56,857 bases of DNA from Betaproteobacteria bacterium. GTDB lineage: Bacteria; Pseudomonadota; Gammaproteobacteria; Burkholderiales; SG8-41. Shown here one piece after another: positions 23,069 through 33,064 of the stretch. Below the pieces are notes generated by a model. It saw only the letters and a program-made list of their open reading frames with translations, did no database searches and was not told the DNA's origin. Made by a program: the position numbers and the translations under genes. The stretch is from the NCBI GenBank assembly GCA_025356695.1, contig JANXSE010000202.1, positions 1-56,857 of the forward strand, in the 5' to 3' direction. How positions within the stretch are numbered: the first letter of the stretch is position 1; every line of letters begins with the position of its first letter.

Positions 23069-24859
23069 TTATTTCTCCACCTGCAGGATTGCGAGGAAGG
23101 CTTCCTGCGGTATTTCGACATTGCCGACCTGCTTCATGCGTTTTTTGCCGGCCTTCTGTTTTTCCAGCAGCTTGCGTTTGCGCGAAATGTCGCCACCGTA
23201 GCATTTTGCCAGTACGTTTTTGCGCAACGCCTTGACGTTTTCACGCGCGATTATATGCGCGCCGATGGCGGCCTGCACCGCTACATCGAACATCTGCCGC
23301 GGAATCAATTCGCGCATCTTGGAGGCCAGTTCACGTCCGCGGTGCACCGAACTCGACCGGTGCACGATCAGCGACAATGCATCGACCTTGTCGCCGTTGA
23401 TCAGAATGTCCAGCTTGACCAGGTCGTCGGCGCGGTATTCCTTGAATTCATAGTCGAGCGAAGCGTAGCCGCGGCTGACCGACTTCAGCTTGTCAAAAAA
23501 ATCCATCACCACCTCATTCAGTGGTAATTCGTACGTTAGCCGCACCTGCCGGCCCAGATACTGCATGTTTTTCTGCGCGCCACGCTTCTGTGTGCACAGT
23601 GTGATCACTGCGCCGACGTATTCCTGCGGCATCAGGATGGTGGCTGTAATGATCGGTTCGCGTACTTCCAGGATCTTTGACGCATCCGGCAGTTTTGACG
23701 GATTTTCGATTTCGATCGTGGTGCCGTCATTCATGCCGATCTGATAAACCACGGTCGGCGCCGTGGTAATCAAGTGCATGCCGTATTCGCGTTCCAGGCG
23801 CTCTTGCACGATGTCCATGTGCAGCAGGCCGAGAAACCCGCAGCGGAAGCCGAAACCGAGGGCCTGCGAAGACTCCGGCTCGTAACGCAGCGACGAATCA
23901 TTGAGATGGAGTTTTTCCAGCGCATCGCGCAGGGCGTCGTATTCGTTGGATTCAACCGGGTAGAGTCCGGCGAAAACCTGCGGTTGAATTTCCTTGAATC
24001 CCGGCAGCGGCGCGGCGGCCTGATTGTCTTGCAGCGTGACCGTGTCGCCGACCTTGGCGTCCTTGAGTTCCTTGATGCCGGCGATGATGAAGCCGACCTC
24101 GCCTGCCGATAATTTTTCGCGCGCGCGCGATTTCGGCGTGAACACGCCGACCTGTTCACACAGGTGCTGGGCACCGGTCGACATCAGCAGTATTTTATCT
24201 TTGGGCCACAGCACGCCGTCGACTACGCGCACCAGCATGACGACGCCGACGTAATTGTCGAACCACGAATCGATGATCAGAGCCTTGAGCGGCGCGGCGG
24301 GATCGCCTTTCGGCGGCGGGATGCGCGCGATCACCGCTTCGAGAATATCCTGCACGCCGAGGCCGGTTTTGGCGCTTGCCTGCACTGCATCGTCCGCAGG
24401 GATGCCGATGATTTCCTCAATCTCTTCGATCACGCGCTCGGGTTCGGCCGAAGGCAGATCGATCTTGTTGAGTACCGGTACCACTTCAACGCCCTGCTCG
24501 GTCGCCGTATAGCAATTGGCGACGGTTTGCGCCTCGACGCCCTGCGAGGCGTCCACCACCAGCAAGGCGCCTTCGCACGCTGCCAGCGAGCGCGAAACTT
24601 CGTAGGAGAAGTCGACGTGCCCGGGCGTGTCGATCAGGTTCAGATGATAGATCTCGCCATTGCGCGCCTTGTATTCAAGCGCCGCGGTTTGCGCCTTGAT
24701 CGTGATGCCGCGCTCGCGTTCGAGATCCATCGAGTCGAGCACCTGTGCTTCCATTTCGCGGTCGCTGAGGCCGCCGCACCATTGGATAAAGCGGTCGGCC
24801 AGGGTCGATTTGCCGTGATCGATATGCGCGATGATGGAAAAATTGCGGATGTGGTCCAT
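23069..24859 (-). CDS. lepA: Elongation factor 4 (LepA), back-translocating GTPase
   Basis: LepA is a translational GTPase that back-translocates or remodels stalled ribosomes. The 596-residue protein shows the GTPase motifs [18 protein letters not shown] and NKIDLPSA, domains II and III, and the unique LepA C-terminal domain (from about residue 480). The start [16 protein letters not shown] is typical. A strong terminator upstream (24920-24943) separates it from the sigma-E operon, so it needs its own promoter in the 24860-24919 region; none is obvious. Confidence 0.98.
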   Translation of the reverse strand: MDHIRNFSIIAHIDHGKSTLADRFIQWCGGLSDREMEAQVLDSMDLERERGITIKAQTAALEYKARNGEIYHLNLIDTPGHVDFSYEVSRSLAACEGALLVVDASQGVEAQTVANCYTATEQGVEVVPVLNKIDLPSAEPERVIEEIEEIIGIPADDAVQASAKTGLGVQDILEAVIARIPPPKGDPAAPLKALIIDSWFDNYVGVVMLVRVVDGVLWPKDKILLMSTGAQHLCEQVGVFTPKSRAREKLSAGEVGFIIAGIKELKDAKVGDTVTLQDNQAAAPLPGFKEIQPQVFAGLYPVESNEYDALRDALEKLHLNDSSLRYEPESSQALGFGFRCGFLGLLHMDIVQERLEREYGMHLITTAPTVVYQIGMNDGTTIEIENPSKLPDASKILEVREPIITATILMPQEYVGAVITLCTQKRGAQKNMQYLGRQVRLTYELPLNEVVMDFFDKLKSVSRGYASLDYEFKEYRADDLVKLDILINGDKVDALSLIVHRSSSVHRGRELASKMRELIPRQMFDVAVQAAIGAHIIARENVKALRKNVLAKCYGGDISRKRKLLEKQKAGKKRMKQVGNVEIPQEAFLAILQVEK

Positions 24860-24919
24860 AGGCGTTCGGTTCGCAAACAGGGGCTGTGCGCGAGCCGAAA
24901 TTCAGCAAAGAGAAACAAG

Positions 24920-24943
24920 AAAAAAGGGCACTCGCCGGTGCCC
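24920..24943 (-). terminator. Rho-independent terminator after the sigma-E operon
   Basis: On the minus strand GGGCAC (24943-24938) pairs with GTGCCC (24931-24926) over a six-base loop, followed by a run of T (24925-24920). It lies 17 bases past the stop of the glutaredoxin-like gene and ends the rpoE-rseA-rseB-mucD transcript. Confidence 0.88.
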
Positions 24944-24959
24944 CAAAACGTGCGTGATT

Positions 24960-25214
24960 TTAGCCGAATTTTCTTAAATATTCATCCACTTTCATCGTAT
25001 CGAGATGGTAGTGGCAAAGGCGTTCGCCGTTGGCAAAGAGAACCGGCACCCATTCGCCGAATTCCGCCTCGAGCGCCGGGTCCTTGTCGACGTCGATGAC
25101 CTCGATCAGGCAGGCCGCCGCCGCGGGTCGCGCGCGCAGCGCCGCCACCATGTCATCGCAGAGATGGCAATAGAGGCGGCCGTAGACAACGAACCTGACT
25201 GCAGGGTTACTCAA
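24960..25214 (-). CDS. Glutaredoxin-like protein (DUF836 family)
   Basis: This 84-residue thioredoxin-fold protein of the DUF836/glutaredoxin-like family has a CHLC redox motif at residues 17-20 (YGRLYCHLCDDM) and the cis-Pro region WVPVLFANGE. It is cytoplasmic and lacks a signal peptide. Its start overlaps the mucD stop by eight bases, so it is co-translated with the envelope-stress protease and expressed with the sigma-E operon. This position between mucD and lepA is common in betaproteobacteria. Its redox partner is unknown. Confidence 0.88.
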   Translation of the reverse strand: MSNPAVRFVVYGRLYCHLCDDMVAALRARPAAAACLIEVIDVDKDPALEAEFGEWVPVLFANGERLCHYHLDTMKVDEYLRKFG

Positions 25215-26601
25215 TCCGCAGCGGGATATAGAGTGCGTTGGTGCCGCGGCGTACCAGCAGGGCTACGATCTTGCCTTTCTCGAGCTGGCCGACCAACTGG
25301 CCGAACTGTTCGAGCGACTTGACGTCCTGGTTGTTGACCGCAAGGATGACGTCGCCACGGCGTATGCCGGCGCGTGCGGCGGCACCCTGCCCGACATCCT
25401 CGACCAGCACGCCGCCGACAATGCTGAGTTGTTCGCGCTGCTGCACGGTCGGCTCGGAGAGAGTCATGCCCAGGCGTGTGACCGCTTCGGCCGGCGGTTT
25501 GCCGCCGGGTTGGCCGCGACGCTGCTGGCGCTGCGCATTGCGCGTTTCGTCGGGCATTTCACCGACCACCACCGATACATCCTTGGTCGCCTTGTTGCGC
25601 ATGAGCTGAACCGCAGCTTTGGTGCCGGGCTTGGTCGCGCCCACCAGGCGCGGCAGGTCTTCCGACGACACCACTGTTTTGCCGTCAAACTTCAGAATCA
25701 CGTCGCCGGCTTCGATGCCGCCCTTTTCCGCGGGACTGCCCTTTTCCACCGAACTGACCAATGCACCGGCCGCTTTGCCCATTCCAAATGATTCGGCAAG
25801 ATCTTTCGTCACCGGTTGTATGACCACGCCGATGCGGCCGCGGGTGATTCTGCCGCTGGCCTTCAGCTGGCTCGCAATATCGTTGGCGACGTCGATCGGG
25901 ATTGCAAACGACAGCCCCATGAATCCGCCGGTGCGGCTGTAAATCTGCGAATTGATGCCGATAACCTCGCCGCGCATGTTGAAGAGCGGCCCGCCGGAAT
26001 TGCCCGGGTTTACCGCGGCATCGGTCTGGATGAACGGAACGAAGTTTTCCTGTGGTAGCGAACGCCCTTTCGCGCTGACGATACCGGCGGTCACCGTGTT
26101 CTCAAAACCGAACGGTGAGCCGATGGCGATGACCCATTCCCCCACTTTGAGTTTGTTGGCATCACCGAATTTGACCGCCGGCAGGCCGGTCGCTTCAATC
26201 TTGAGCAGGGCGATATCAGTGCGTTTGTCGCTGCCGATGACCTTCGCCTTGAATTCGCGTTTGTCGTTCAGCTTGACGGTGATTTCATCGGCGGATTCCA
26301 CCACGTGCGCATTGGTCAGCACAAAACCGTCGGTGCTGATGATGAAACCGGAACCCAGCGAGTTGTTCTGGAATTCACGCGGCCCGGGGTTTGGAATAAA
26401 GCGGCGGAAGAATTCATAGAACGGATCGTCCTCGCGCAATTGCGGTGCTTGCGGCGCAGCCTGCGCCTTGGGCGCCTGCGTCGTGCTGATATTGACCACG
26501 GTGGCGCCCTGTTTTTCAACCAGGTCCGTGAAATCCGGCAGTTGTGCCATGACGGACACCGGCAACAGCAGAATCGCAAGCAACAACACTTTTCGCAACA
26601 T
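25207..26601 (-). CDS. mucD: Periplasmic serine protease, MucD/DegP-type with two PDZ domains
   Basis: This 464-residue periplasmic HtrA-family protease degrades misfolded envelope proteins. The signal peptide covers about residues 1-20 (ending SVMAQ). The catalytic triad is His99 (LTNAHVVE), Asp129 (KRTDIALL) and Ser202 (NPGNSGGPLF). Two PDZ domains follow (about 240-350 and 370-460). The ATG at 26601 is preceded by GAGGAAACCCG; the open frame extends 19 codons upstream without a signal-like start. It belongs to the rpoE-rseA-rseB operon and in Pseudomonas restrains the same sigma factor. Confidence 0.95.
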   Translation of the reverse strand: MLRKVLLLAILLLPVSVMAQLPDFTDLVEKQGATVVNISTTQAPKAQAAPQAPQLREDDPFYEFFRRFIPNPGPREFQNNSLGSGFIISTDGFVLTNAHVVESADEITVKLNDKREFKAKVIGSDKRTDIALLKIEATGLPAVKFGDANKLKVGEWVIAIGSPFGFENTVTAGIVSAKGRSLPQENFVPFIQTDAAVNPGNSGGPLFNMRGEVIGINSQIYSRTGGFMGLSFAIPIDVANDIASQLKASGRITRGRIGVVIQPVTKDLAESFGMGKAAGALVSSVEKGSPAEKGGIEAGDVILKFDGKTVVSSEDLPRLVGATKPGTKAAVQLMRNKATKDVSVVVGEMPDETRNAQRQQRRGQPGGKPPAEAVTRLGMTLSEPTVQQREQLSIVGGVLVEDVGQGAAARAGIRRGDVILAVNNQDVKSLEQFGQLVGQLEKGKIVALLVRRGTNALYIPLRIE

Positions 26602-26640
26602 CGGGTTTCCTCTTAGGACAACAGCATTTGATTTTATAAA

Positions 26641-26656
26641 GCCGGCATGTACCGGC
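26641..26656 (-). terminator. Weak hairpin between rseB and mucD, possible attenuator
   Basis: GCCGG (26656-26652) pairs with CCGGC (26645-26641) across six bases on the minus strand, followed by TTTATAAAAT. The T-run is short and broken, so at most it lowers readthrough from rseB into mucD. Confidence 0.3.
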
Positions 26657-26670
26657 ACGTCAGCACTGCA

Positions 26671-27672
26671 TTATCTGTCGCGCGGCGTGAGTGAATCAGC
26701 GACCTGCCGCACCGTGCGCGCCGGGGTCTCGCCCACCACGGTGAGCATCTGTTCGGCCTGGGACCTGACATAAATGTTGACTGAGCCCTGGTAGGCCAGC
26801 GGGCCCGCCGCGGGAGGCGTTTTCGGCATTGGTTCGATGAACACCGAAATCGCCGCGAGTCCGTCCGAATACACCAGATGCGAAACGGCGGCGCGCCCTG
26901 CAATGGCACGCCGCATCTCCGTTACCTTGCGAAACCCCGCCGGCTGGTTTTTCAGCGTCCAGCCGGAATCCCCGGTGGCATCGCCGCGATCGAGCGCCGA
27001 ACGGTCGACGCGCCAATCATGGCTTTTTGCCGCGTAGGTCGATTTAAGGAGGTCCTTCGTCACCGCGTGGCCCAGCAACAACTGGGTAAAGGCAAACGAC
27101 TCGATCATTTCATTTCTGTCGTTATAGGTGCGCGCGCGCAACAGCAGGCCCGAGGACACTTCCGCGCAAAAACGGTGGCCGTAGCGCAAATTGTCCTTTG
27201 GTTCGAGCAGGATCATCTGACATTCGGCACCGGCAACACGGTCGGTCTCGGTTTTTCGAACAACATAGTTGTCGGCAATACCGGCGAGGTCCTCCGGCAG
27301 CAACGAGGGAAACTGGCGGCCGTGCCGTTTGGTGACCAAAACCGCTTTGATTTCGGGCAGATAGCAGGTTACGTTTTCGTTGGTGCGGATGATCTCGCGC
27401 GGCGGGCCATCAAGTGTTTCGAGTTTCTCGTGTTCCCCGTTGGCATCGGCCCAGTGTGCAATGCGCGAGGTTTCGACCTGACGGCCGTGCTGGTAGACAA
27501 AACTGCCGGCGTAATTGAGCTGGCGTGCGGCGCCGGCGATTTTTTGCAACCAAGCCATGGCATCCGTCGACTCGGCGCAAGCCGCACCGGTAAATGCAAT
27601 GCCGCCGGCCAGCGCGAGTACAACCCGCAACCCGGGCCGCACTTTGTGCGCGCGTTTAGCGGCGATTACCAT
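26671..27672 (-). CDS. rseB: Sigma-E regulator RseB/MucB
   Basis: RseB is a periplasmic lipoprotein-carrier-like protein. It binds the periplasmic domain of the anti-sigma factor RseA and shields it from cleavage until displaced by mislocalised lipopolysaccharide. The 333-residue product has a signal peptide ending about residue 30 (AFTGAACA) and family segments AWLQKIAGAARQLNYAGSFVY, GREFPSLLPEDL-like QFPSLLPEDLAG, and SNIYVR-like VNIYVRSQ near the end. The ATG at 27672 overlaps the rseA end by 17 bp; an earlier in-frame start at 27699 is possible. Confidence 0.92.
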   Translation of the reverse strand: MVIAAKRAHKVRPGLRVVLALAGGIAFTGAACAESTDAMAWLQKIAGAARQLNYAGSFVYQHGRQVETSRIAHWADANGEHEKLETLDGPPREIIRTNENVTCYLPEIKAVLVTKRHGRQFPSLLPEDLAGIADNYVVRKTETDRVAGAECQMILLEPKDNLRYGHRFCAEVSSGLLLRARTYNDRNEMIESFAFTQLLLGHAVTKDLLKSTYAAKSHDWRVDRSALDRGDATGDSGWTLKNQPAGFRKVTEMRRAIAGRAAVSHLVYSDGLAAISVFIEPMPKTPPAAGPLAYQGSVNIYVRSQAEQMLTVVGETPARTVRQVADSLTPRDR

Positions 27673-28192
27673 CGTGTGATTCCGAGACCGAACGCACATA
27701 CGGCACTACGCCCTGCAATGCGGTGCGCGGTGAAAATTCCTGGTGTGCCATCAAATACTCGTTGACCTGCGCCTGGTTCGCGACTGCCGCGGGCTGGAGG
27801 TGTGCTTCGGGTTGAGAGGATTGTGCAATCTGCAGCGGGTTTGATTTCGGTGCGGCGGCAATATCGCCCGCCGGACGCAATGGATTGTTGGTCATGACGA
27901 TGGCCGCAACGACTGCGAGCCCGGCGACGGCCGCGGCTGCAGAATAGGCAAAACGCGTGGGGGCGCTCCAGCGGGCGCGCGGCGCAAGCACAGTCGGCTC
28001 GTTTTTGATGCGTTCGCGCAGACGGTCGATGAAATCATCGCGCAGAACCGGGTCGCCGCGCATGACGTCGCCGACCAGATGGAACGAATTCCAGAGTTTC
28101 TGACATTCCTCATCGCTGCGAAGATTCGTCAGTGCTTGCCTGGTTTCGGCGGGCGCCGCTTCACCGTCCATGAATGCCGAGATTTTGTCCAT
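27656..28192 (-). CDS. rseA: Anti-sigma-E factor RseA (MucA-like)
   Basis: RseA holds sigma-E at the inner membrane; stepwise cleavage, ending with RseP (gene at 54295), releases it. The 178-residue protein has the cytoplasmic anti-sigma domain (MDKISAFMDGEAAPAETRQAL...LWNSFHLVGDVMRGD) and one membrane helix at about residues 94-112 (FAYSAAAAVAGLAVVAAIVM), followed by a periplasmic tail. The ATG at 28192 is preceded by AGGAG six bases upstream and overlaps the rpoE stop by one base (TGATG). Confidence 0.92.
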   Translation of the reverse strand: MDKISAFMDGEAAPAETRQALTNLRSDEECQKLWNSFHLVGDVMRGDPVLRDDFIDRLRERIKNEPTVLAPRARWSAPTRFAYSAAAAVAGLAVVAAIVMTNNPLRPAGDIAAAPKSNPLQIAQSSQPEAHLQPAAVANQAQVNEYLMAHQEFSPRTALQGVVPYVRSVSESHDGNRR

Positions 28193-28791
28193 CACCATCT
28201 CCTGTCTTTCGCCACATCCAGCTGCGGTCGCAGCTTTTCTGCTATGGCTTCGCGTGCCCGGAAGATGCGCGACCGCACGGTGCCGATCGGGCAATTCATG
28301 ATTTGGGCGATTTCCTCATAACTCATTCCGTCCAGTTCGCGCAACGTGATTGCGGTGCGCAATTCTTCCGGCAGGTTTTGCAGCGTGGTGTTGACCGTTT
28401 CGGCGATCTGCCGCGTCATCATCTGGCTTTCCGGCGTATTCATGTCTTTCAGTTGATCGCCGTCTTCAATATCCTCTGCTTCCTCATTGTCGACTGCAGT
28501 CACCGTCGGCGCGCGACGCCCCAGGGTGACCAGATAATTTTTTGCAGTATTGATGCCGATTCGATAGAGCCAGGTATAAAAGGCGCTGTCGCCGCGAAAC
28601 GACGGCAGTGCACGATAGGCTTTGATAAAGGCTTCCTGAGTAACATCCTCTACTTCACCAGGGTCCCGGATAAAACGCGACAACAGACGCGCCAGCTTGC
28701 GCTGGTACTTGATGACCAGCAGCTCGAAGGCATGCTTGTCGCCACCTTGTGCCCGCTCGACCAGTTGACGGTCAACTTCACGCTCGCCCAT
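28192..28791 (-). CDS. rpoE: RNA polymerase sigma-E factor (ECF)
   Basis: This 199-residue extracytoplasmic-function sigma factor directs the envelope stress response. Region 2 (VIKYQRKLARLLSRF...DVTQEAFIKAYRALPSFRGDSAFYTWLYRI) and region 4 (LPEELRTAITLRELDGMSYEEIAQIMNCPIGTVRSRIFRARE) are complete. The ATG at 28791 has AGGAA nine bases upstream. The frame is open for 38 more codons upstream, but that stretch contains the promoter-like sequences. It is the first gene of the rpoE-rseA-rseB-mucD-DUF836 operon and diverges from nadB. Confidence 0.96.
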   Translation of the reverse strand: MGEREVDRQLVERAQGGDKHAFELLVIKYQRKLARLLSRFIRDPGEVEDVTQEAFIKAYRALPSFRGDSAFYTWLYRIGINTAKNYLVTLGRRAPTVTAVDNEEAEDIEDGDQLKDMNTPESQMMTRQIAETVNTTLQNLPEELRTAITLRELDGMSYEEIAQIMNCPIGTVRSRIFRAREAIAEKLRPQLDVAKDRRW

Positions 28792-28851
28792 GAAACCGGT
28801 TCCTGAAATCCTGCGTTTTGCAAGCGCGCGGCCCGCCAAAACAAGGCGCCA

Positions 28852-28940
28852 AGTATACCGCAGGCGATGCAGCCAGGAACCCGACTTCACAAGCTTCACG
28901 ACCAATACTCGACAGACAACGCCAGCAGGGAATTAGTTCA
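28852..28940 (-). promoter_or_regulatory. Possible rpoE promoters: a -10 box and a weak sigma-E-like site
   Basis: On the minus strand TATACT (28857-28852) is a good -10 box about 60 bases before rpoE, but its -35 is poor. Further upstream, TGAACTA (28940-28934) and TCTGT (28916-28912) with a 17-base spacer resemble the sigma-E pattern GGAACTT / TCTGA. That would allow autoregulation, which is usual for rpoE operons. Both are matched by eye. Confidence 0.35.
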
Positions 28941-29007
28941 CTGCGGGTTGCAGTTCCTGCAACGCCGGCCCGGTGCGGTAACATAGGGTTTTGACCGGCA
29001 AGCGAAT

Positions 29008-30582
29008 ATGGCACACCGATTTGACGTTCTGATCATCGGCAGCGGTCTGGCGGGGCTGACCCTCGCCCTGCATCTTGCAGCGCAACGCAAGGTCGGCGTG
29101 GTCACCAAGCGGGAACTGCTCGATGGCGCCAGCAATTGGGCGCAAGGCGGCATTGCCGCGGTGCTGGCCGGCGATGACACCACCGAGAGCCACGTTCGCG
29201 ACACCCTGGTCGCCGGCGCCGGCCTGTGCGACGAAAAAGTGACCCGTTTTGTCGTGGAACGCGGCCGCGAGTGCATTGATTGGCTGATTGGCGAGGGGGT
29301 GCCGTTTACGCGCGACGCATCCAGCGACACTGGCTATCACCTCACCACGGAAGGTGGCCATAGCCACCGGCGGGTGATCCACGTCGACGATGCGACGGGG
29401 CACGCGGTGCAGGTTACGCTGGAATCCAAAATCAGGGCGCATCCCAACATCACCCTGCTCGAAAATCACAATGCGGTTGACCTCATCACCGGGGCCAAAC
29501 TGGGGCAACCGGATAACCGCTGCCTTGGTGCCTATGTACTGGACACCGCGCGCGGCAAGGTGGTCACTATCGCGGCGCGCCATGTGGTGCTAGCTACCGG
29601 CGGCGCCGGCAAGGTCTACCTTTATACAACCAACCCCGATACCTCGACCGGCGACGGCATTGCCATGGGCTGGCGGGCCGGCTGCCGGGTCGGCAACATG
29701 GAATTCATCCAGTTTCACCCGACCTGCCTCTATCATGCGCACGCCAAGCCCTTCCTGATATCGGAAGCGGTGCGCGGCGAAGGCGGCATCCTGAAACTGC
29801 CCGACGGCACGCGTTTCATGCCGGCGCACGACCAGCGTGCCGAACTGGCGCCCCGCGACATCGTTGCCCGTGCCATCGATTTTGAAATGAAAAAGCGCGG
29901 CATCGACTGCGTCTATCTCGATATCACGCACAAGCCGGCCGAATTCATCAAGCAGCATTTCCCCAACATCTACATCCACTGCAAAGACCTCGGCATCGAC
30001 ATTACGCGCGAGCCGATCCCAGTGGTGCCAGCCGAGCATTACACCTGCGGCGGCCTTGTCACCGACGACCGCGCACGTACCGATGTGCCGGGACTCTATG
30101 CGATCGGCGAAACTGCCTGCACCGGTCTGCATGGCGCCAACCGGCTGGCCAGCAATTCACTGCTCGAGTGTCTGGTCTTCGGCATGGCGGCGGCGCGCGA
30201 TATTCTCGCCGAGGACGCTCCGCTGCCGCCGGCCCTGCCCGACTGGGATGAAAGCCGGGTCTCGGACGCCGACGAAGAAATCGTCATCGCGCATAACTGG
30301 GACGAATTGCGCCGCTTCATGTGGGACTACGTCGGCATTGTGCGCACCAACAAGCGGCTTGAACGCGCCCTGCACCGCATCCAGCTGCTGCAATCGGAGA
30401 TTCACGAGTATTACGCGAATTTTCGCGTCACCGGCGACCTGCTGGAACTGCGCGATCTGGTGCAGACGGCGGAATTGATCGTGCGCAGTGCGCAGCTCCG
30501 GCATGAAAGCCGCGGCCTGCATTTCAGTCGCGACTACCCGGGCCTGCTGCCGGACGCGCGGCCGACCATCCTGTCGCGTTAA
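29008..30582 (+). CDS. nadB: L-aspartate oxidase
   Basis: NadB oxidises L-aspartate to iminoaspartate, the first step of de novo NAD synthesis; NadA then makes quinolinate. The 524-residue FAD protein has the dinucleotide motif [28 protein letters not shown], the substrate-loop sequences [10 protein letters not shown] and SEAVRGEGG, and the conserved [24 protein letters not shown]. Length and start are normal. It diverges from rpoE, as in many betaproteobacteria. Its stop overlaps the convergent transporter gene by four bases. nadA and nadC are not in the window. Confidence 0.97.
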   Translation: MAHRFDVLIIGSGLAGLTLALHLAAQRKVGVVTKRELLDGASNWAQGGIAAVLAGDDTTESHVRDTLVAGAGLCDEKVTRFVVERGRECIDWLIGEGVPFTRDASSDTGYHLTTEGGHSHRRVIHVDDATGHAVQVTLESKIRAHPNITLLENHNAVDLITGAKLGQPDNRCLGAYVLDTARGKVVTIAARHVVLATGGAGKVYLYTTNPDTSTGDGIAMGWRAGCRVGNMEFIQFHPTCLYHAHAKPFLISEAVRGEGGILKLPDGTRFMPAHDQRAELAPRDIVARAIDFEMKKRGIDCVYLDITHKPAEFIKQHFPNIYIHCKDLGIDITREPIPVVPAEHYTCGGLVTDDRARTDVPGLYAIGETACTGLHGANRLASNSLLECLVFGMAAARDILAEDAPLPPALPDWDESRVSDADEEIVIAHNWDELRRFMWDYVGIVRTNKRLERALHRIQLLQSEIHEYYANFRVTGDLLELRDLVQTAELIVRSAQLRHESRGLHFSRDYPGLLPDARPTILSR

Positions 30583-32168
30583 GTCCTGCCGTCCTGCTCG
30601 CGGCAGCCTGGTGACAGGCCGCGTTCCGCGGCGCCGAAAACCAGTTCGATCAGTATTGCCAGCAACGCAGCCGGCAGCGCCCCTGCCAGCAGCATGGCGT
30701 GGTCGTTGACTGCAAGGCCCGCAACGATGCGCTCGCCGAAACCGCCGGCGCCGATGAAGGCGGCAATCGTGGCAGTGCCGACGTTGATGACCGCGGAGGT
30801 TCTGATGCCGGCGAGTATCGTGCGCGCGGCCAGCGGTAATTCAACCAAACGAAGAATCACACCCCGGCGCAAACCAAGCGCGGCGGCCGCCTGCGGCAGG
30901 CCGCGCGGGATTTCAAGTAGTCCGGTCGCCGTATTGCGCACGATGGGCAGCAAGCCGTATAGAAATAGCGCTGCCACCGCTGGCAGCGTGCCGATGCGGT
31001 CAAATAGTGCGATCAGAAAGGCGAGCAACGCCAGCGCTGGAATGGTTTGCAGTACGGCGACGGCCGGCATGATGAACGCCTGCGCCTTCGTCGATCGCGC
31101 CGCCTGTATCCCGAGAGGTATCCCCACTGTGGAGCTCAGCAGCAGCGAGAGGAATACCAGCAGCAGGTGCTGTCCGGCCAGGCGCGCAAAATCATCGCCG
31201 ATCAGGCGGTCGATAAAACGGGGCGCGCGTTGTGCTGCTGTTGCCGGCGTTCCGCCGAGGAAGGACGCGGCCACCGAGGCAAAGGAAAGGCCGTCGAGTT
31301 CCGCCGCCGCGTTCATTTCGATCATGCGCGTTTGCGCAATGCGATTTTCCAGCATTTTGATGGCCTGCCAGATCGCGGGCAGACGCCGCGGCAGATCTGC
31401 GCGGTACAGCAGCAGTGCGTCGTATCGCGTAAAAAAAAGTTGGTCATCCGCGAGAATGCGCAGTGCATGGCGGCTGAGTTTGGCGTCGGTCGTGTAGACG
31501 TCCATGACGTCGATCTGTTGCGCCGCCAGCGCTTCGTAGGCCAACCCGTGATCGAGTCCGCGCGGTTTGTCTGACAGACCGTAACGCTGCTGCAGCGCCG
31601 GCCAGCCGTCGCGGCGGTTAAGAAACTCCTGCGACAAACCCAGGCGCAGGCCGCCGGTTCTTGCCAGATCCGAAATAGTGTTGACCTGCGCGGTCGTCGT
31701 GCTCGATGCGGAGACGGCCAGTGCATAGGAATTGCCGAAGCCCAGCGGCACGCCGGCGGCGAGGCCCAGCGGGGCCAGCGCACGGTTGATCTCGGCCAGC
31801 GTTGCGCCGCTCTTGCCGCCGAGCAGTTCCTCGACGATGGTGCCTGAATATTCCGGATAAACATCAATGGCGCCGCTTTGCAGTGCTGCAAAGAGGATTG
31901 CGGTATTGCCCAGACCCGGTTTGTGCGCAACCTGCGCGTCGCCCGCCTGCTGTGCTGTTTGCGCGACTATTTCGCCAAGGATGTATGACTCGGTAAAGCG
32001 TTTGGAACCAACGTTAAGATCGGCGGCGTGGCAGGCAATGTTGCAGAACAAGGTAAACAGCAACGCTGCCCATCCTGCTTTGAACAACTGCGGCACGGTT
32101 GGACTGGCCGCCGCGTGCTCAACCCTTGAAGGGCACGCGCTTCGCATATTCGGCGGCGGCGTCCTCAA
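30579..32168 (-). CDS. Osmoprotectant-type ABC transporter: substrate-binding domain fused to permease
   Basis: This protein of up to 529 residues joins an OpuCC/ProX-like glycine-betaine/choline-binding domain (about residues 45-315; [55 protein letters not shown]) to an OpuCB/ProW-like permease with several membrane helices (about 335-515; [45 protein letters not shown] is the EAA-like loop). Such fusions occur in Gram-positive and some proteobacterial Opu systems. The ATPase partner is not encoded nearby. The N-terminus is uncertain: the frame overlaps the next gene upstream by about 50 bp, and a start nearer the hydrophobic segment (a GTG shortly before [14 protein letters not shown]) is possible. 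Confidence 0.85.
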   Translation of the reverse strand: MRTPPPNMRSACPSRVEHAAASPTVPQLFKAGWAALLFTLFCNIACHAADLNVGSKRFTESYILGEIVAQTAQQAGDAQVAHKPGLGNTAILFAALQSGAIDVYPEYSGTIVEELLGGKSGATLAEINRALAPLGLAAGVPLGFGNSYALAVSASSTTTAQVNTISDLARTGGLRLGLSQEFLNRRDGWPALQQRYGLSDKPRGLDHGLAYEALAAQQIDVMDVYTTDAKLSRHALRILADDQLFFTRYDALLLYRADLPRRLPAIWQAIKMLENRIAQTRMIEMNAAAELDGLSFASVAASFLGGTPATAAQRAPRFIDRLIGDDFARLAGQHLLLVFLSLLLSSTVGIPLGIQAARSTKAQAFIMPAVAVLQTIPALALLAFLIALFDRIGTLPAVAALFLYGLLPIVRNTATGLLEIPRGLPQAAAALGLRRGVILRLVELPLAARTILAGIRTSAVINVGTATIAAFIGAGGFGERIVAGLAVNDHAMLLAGALPAALLAILIELVFGAAERGLSPGCREQDGRT

Positions 32169-32967
32169 GTGTTGTGAAAACTGCCCCGCCGTCTTTCAGT
32201 TTGCGGATCAGCTTTTCCATTAGCAGCATGCGCCCGGCGCGCCCGATCACGAAGGGATGGAAGGTATAGGTGATGACGCCCCATTTGGCGGCTTTGGTCA
32301 TGTAGGCGAAATCGTCGAGCCAGTTGGCCAGCACGCCGTTGTAATTGCGCAGGCCGGGCAGGATCCAGTCTTTAGTGCGGATGAACTCGAAATGCGGATA
32401 GTCGTCGAGCGACCAGCTGATCGGCATTTCCACCAGTTTGCAGGGTTTGCCCCAGAGGGCCGGCTGGTCGACCGTGATGATGTCACCGCGGCGCACGCGG
32501 TACGGCGTGTAGTCGTCGCCCATCATGCTGCTGTCGTAAACGAAGCCGTGTTTGAGCAGCAGATCGACCGAATGCGGGCTCAGGTCCCACGACGGCGAAC
32601 GGTAACCACGCGCGTAGACTCCGGTCAGCTTGCGGATCTGTTCGTTGGCACGGACCAGCCCCGCCTCCTCCTGCTCGCGGGTCATCTCGGCGGGTGGCAC
32701 ATGCGTCCAGCCGTGATGGCCGATTTCGTGGCCGGCATCAAACACCGCGCGGCACTGCTCGGGATAGGTTTCCAGCGTGTGGCCCGGGATGTACCACGAC
32801 GAGCGGATCTTGTATTTCTTCAGCAGCGCCAGAATGCGCGCGGCGCCCACATTGGCGCCGAACTCCCCGCGCGAAATCGGCGACGGTGAAATCATGCCGC
32901 GCGAAATGAAACCCGACATTGCGTCAAAATCAAACGTCAGACAGACCAGATGTCTTGCCACTGCCAT
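32119..32967 (-). CDS. Polysaccharide-deacetylase-family hydrolase (PuuE/PgdA-like)
   Basis: This 282-residue NodB-homology (carbohydrate esterase 4-like) protein belongs to the subgroup that includes allantoinase PuuE and Helicobacter PgdA. Metal and catalytic motifs are TFDFDAMSG (Asp), GHEIGHHGWTH (His pair) and YRSPSWDLS. It has no signal peptide, so it is probably cytoplasmic and acts on an amide or imide rather than cell-wall sugar. The ATG at 32967 has GGAG immediately before it; a GTG two codons upstream is possible. It is followed by the transporter fusion and diverges from the aminotransferase, so these may share a nitrogenous substrate, which is an inference. Confidence 0.85.
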   Translation of the reverse strand: MAVARHLVCLTFDFDAMSGFISRGMISPSPISRGEFGANVGAARILALLKKYKIRSSWYIPGHTLETYPEQCRAVFDAGHEIGHHGWTHVPPAEMTREQEEAGLVRANEQIRKLTGVYARGYRSPSWDLSPHSVDLLLKHGFVYDSSMMGDDYTPYRVRRGDIITVDQPALWGKPCKLVEMPISWSLDDYPHFEFIRTKDWILPGLRNYNGVLANWLDDFAYMTKAAKWGVITYTFHPFVIGRAGRMLLMEKLIRKLKDGGAVFTTLEDAAAEYAKRVPFKG

Positions 32968-33064
32968 CTCCACAGTTGGTGCCGCAAATTAATGTACGGC
33001 TATGGTAGCCGAATCACCGCAGACACGGCAAAATAAAGGCCCGAACACTTGCGGTAAAGCCCCC

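Noticed and set aside
30579..30582. Stop-codon overlap of convergent nadB and the transporter gene as a sign of rearrangement
   Set aside because: Four-base convergent overlaps also occur at 34384-34387 and are ordinary in compact genomes.
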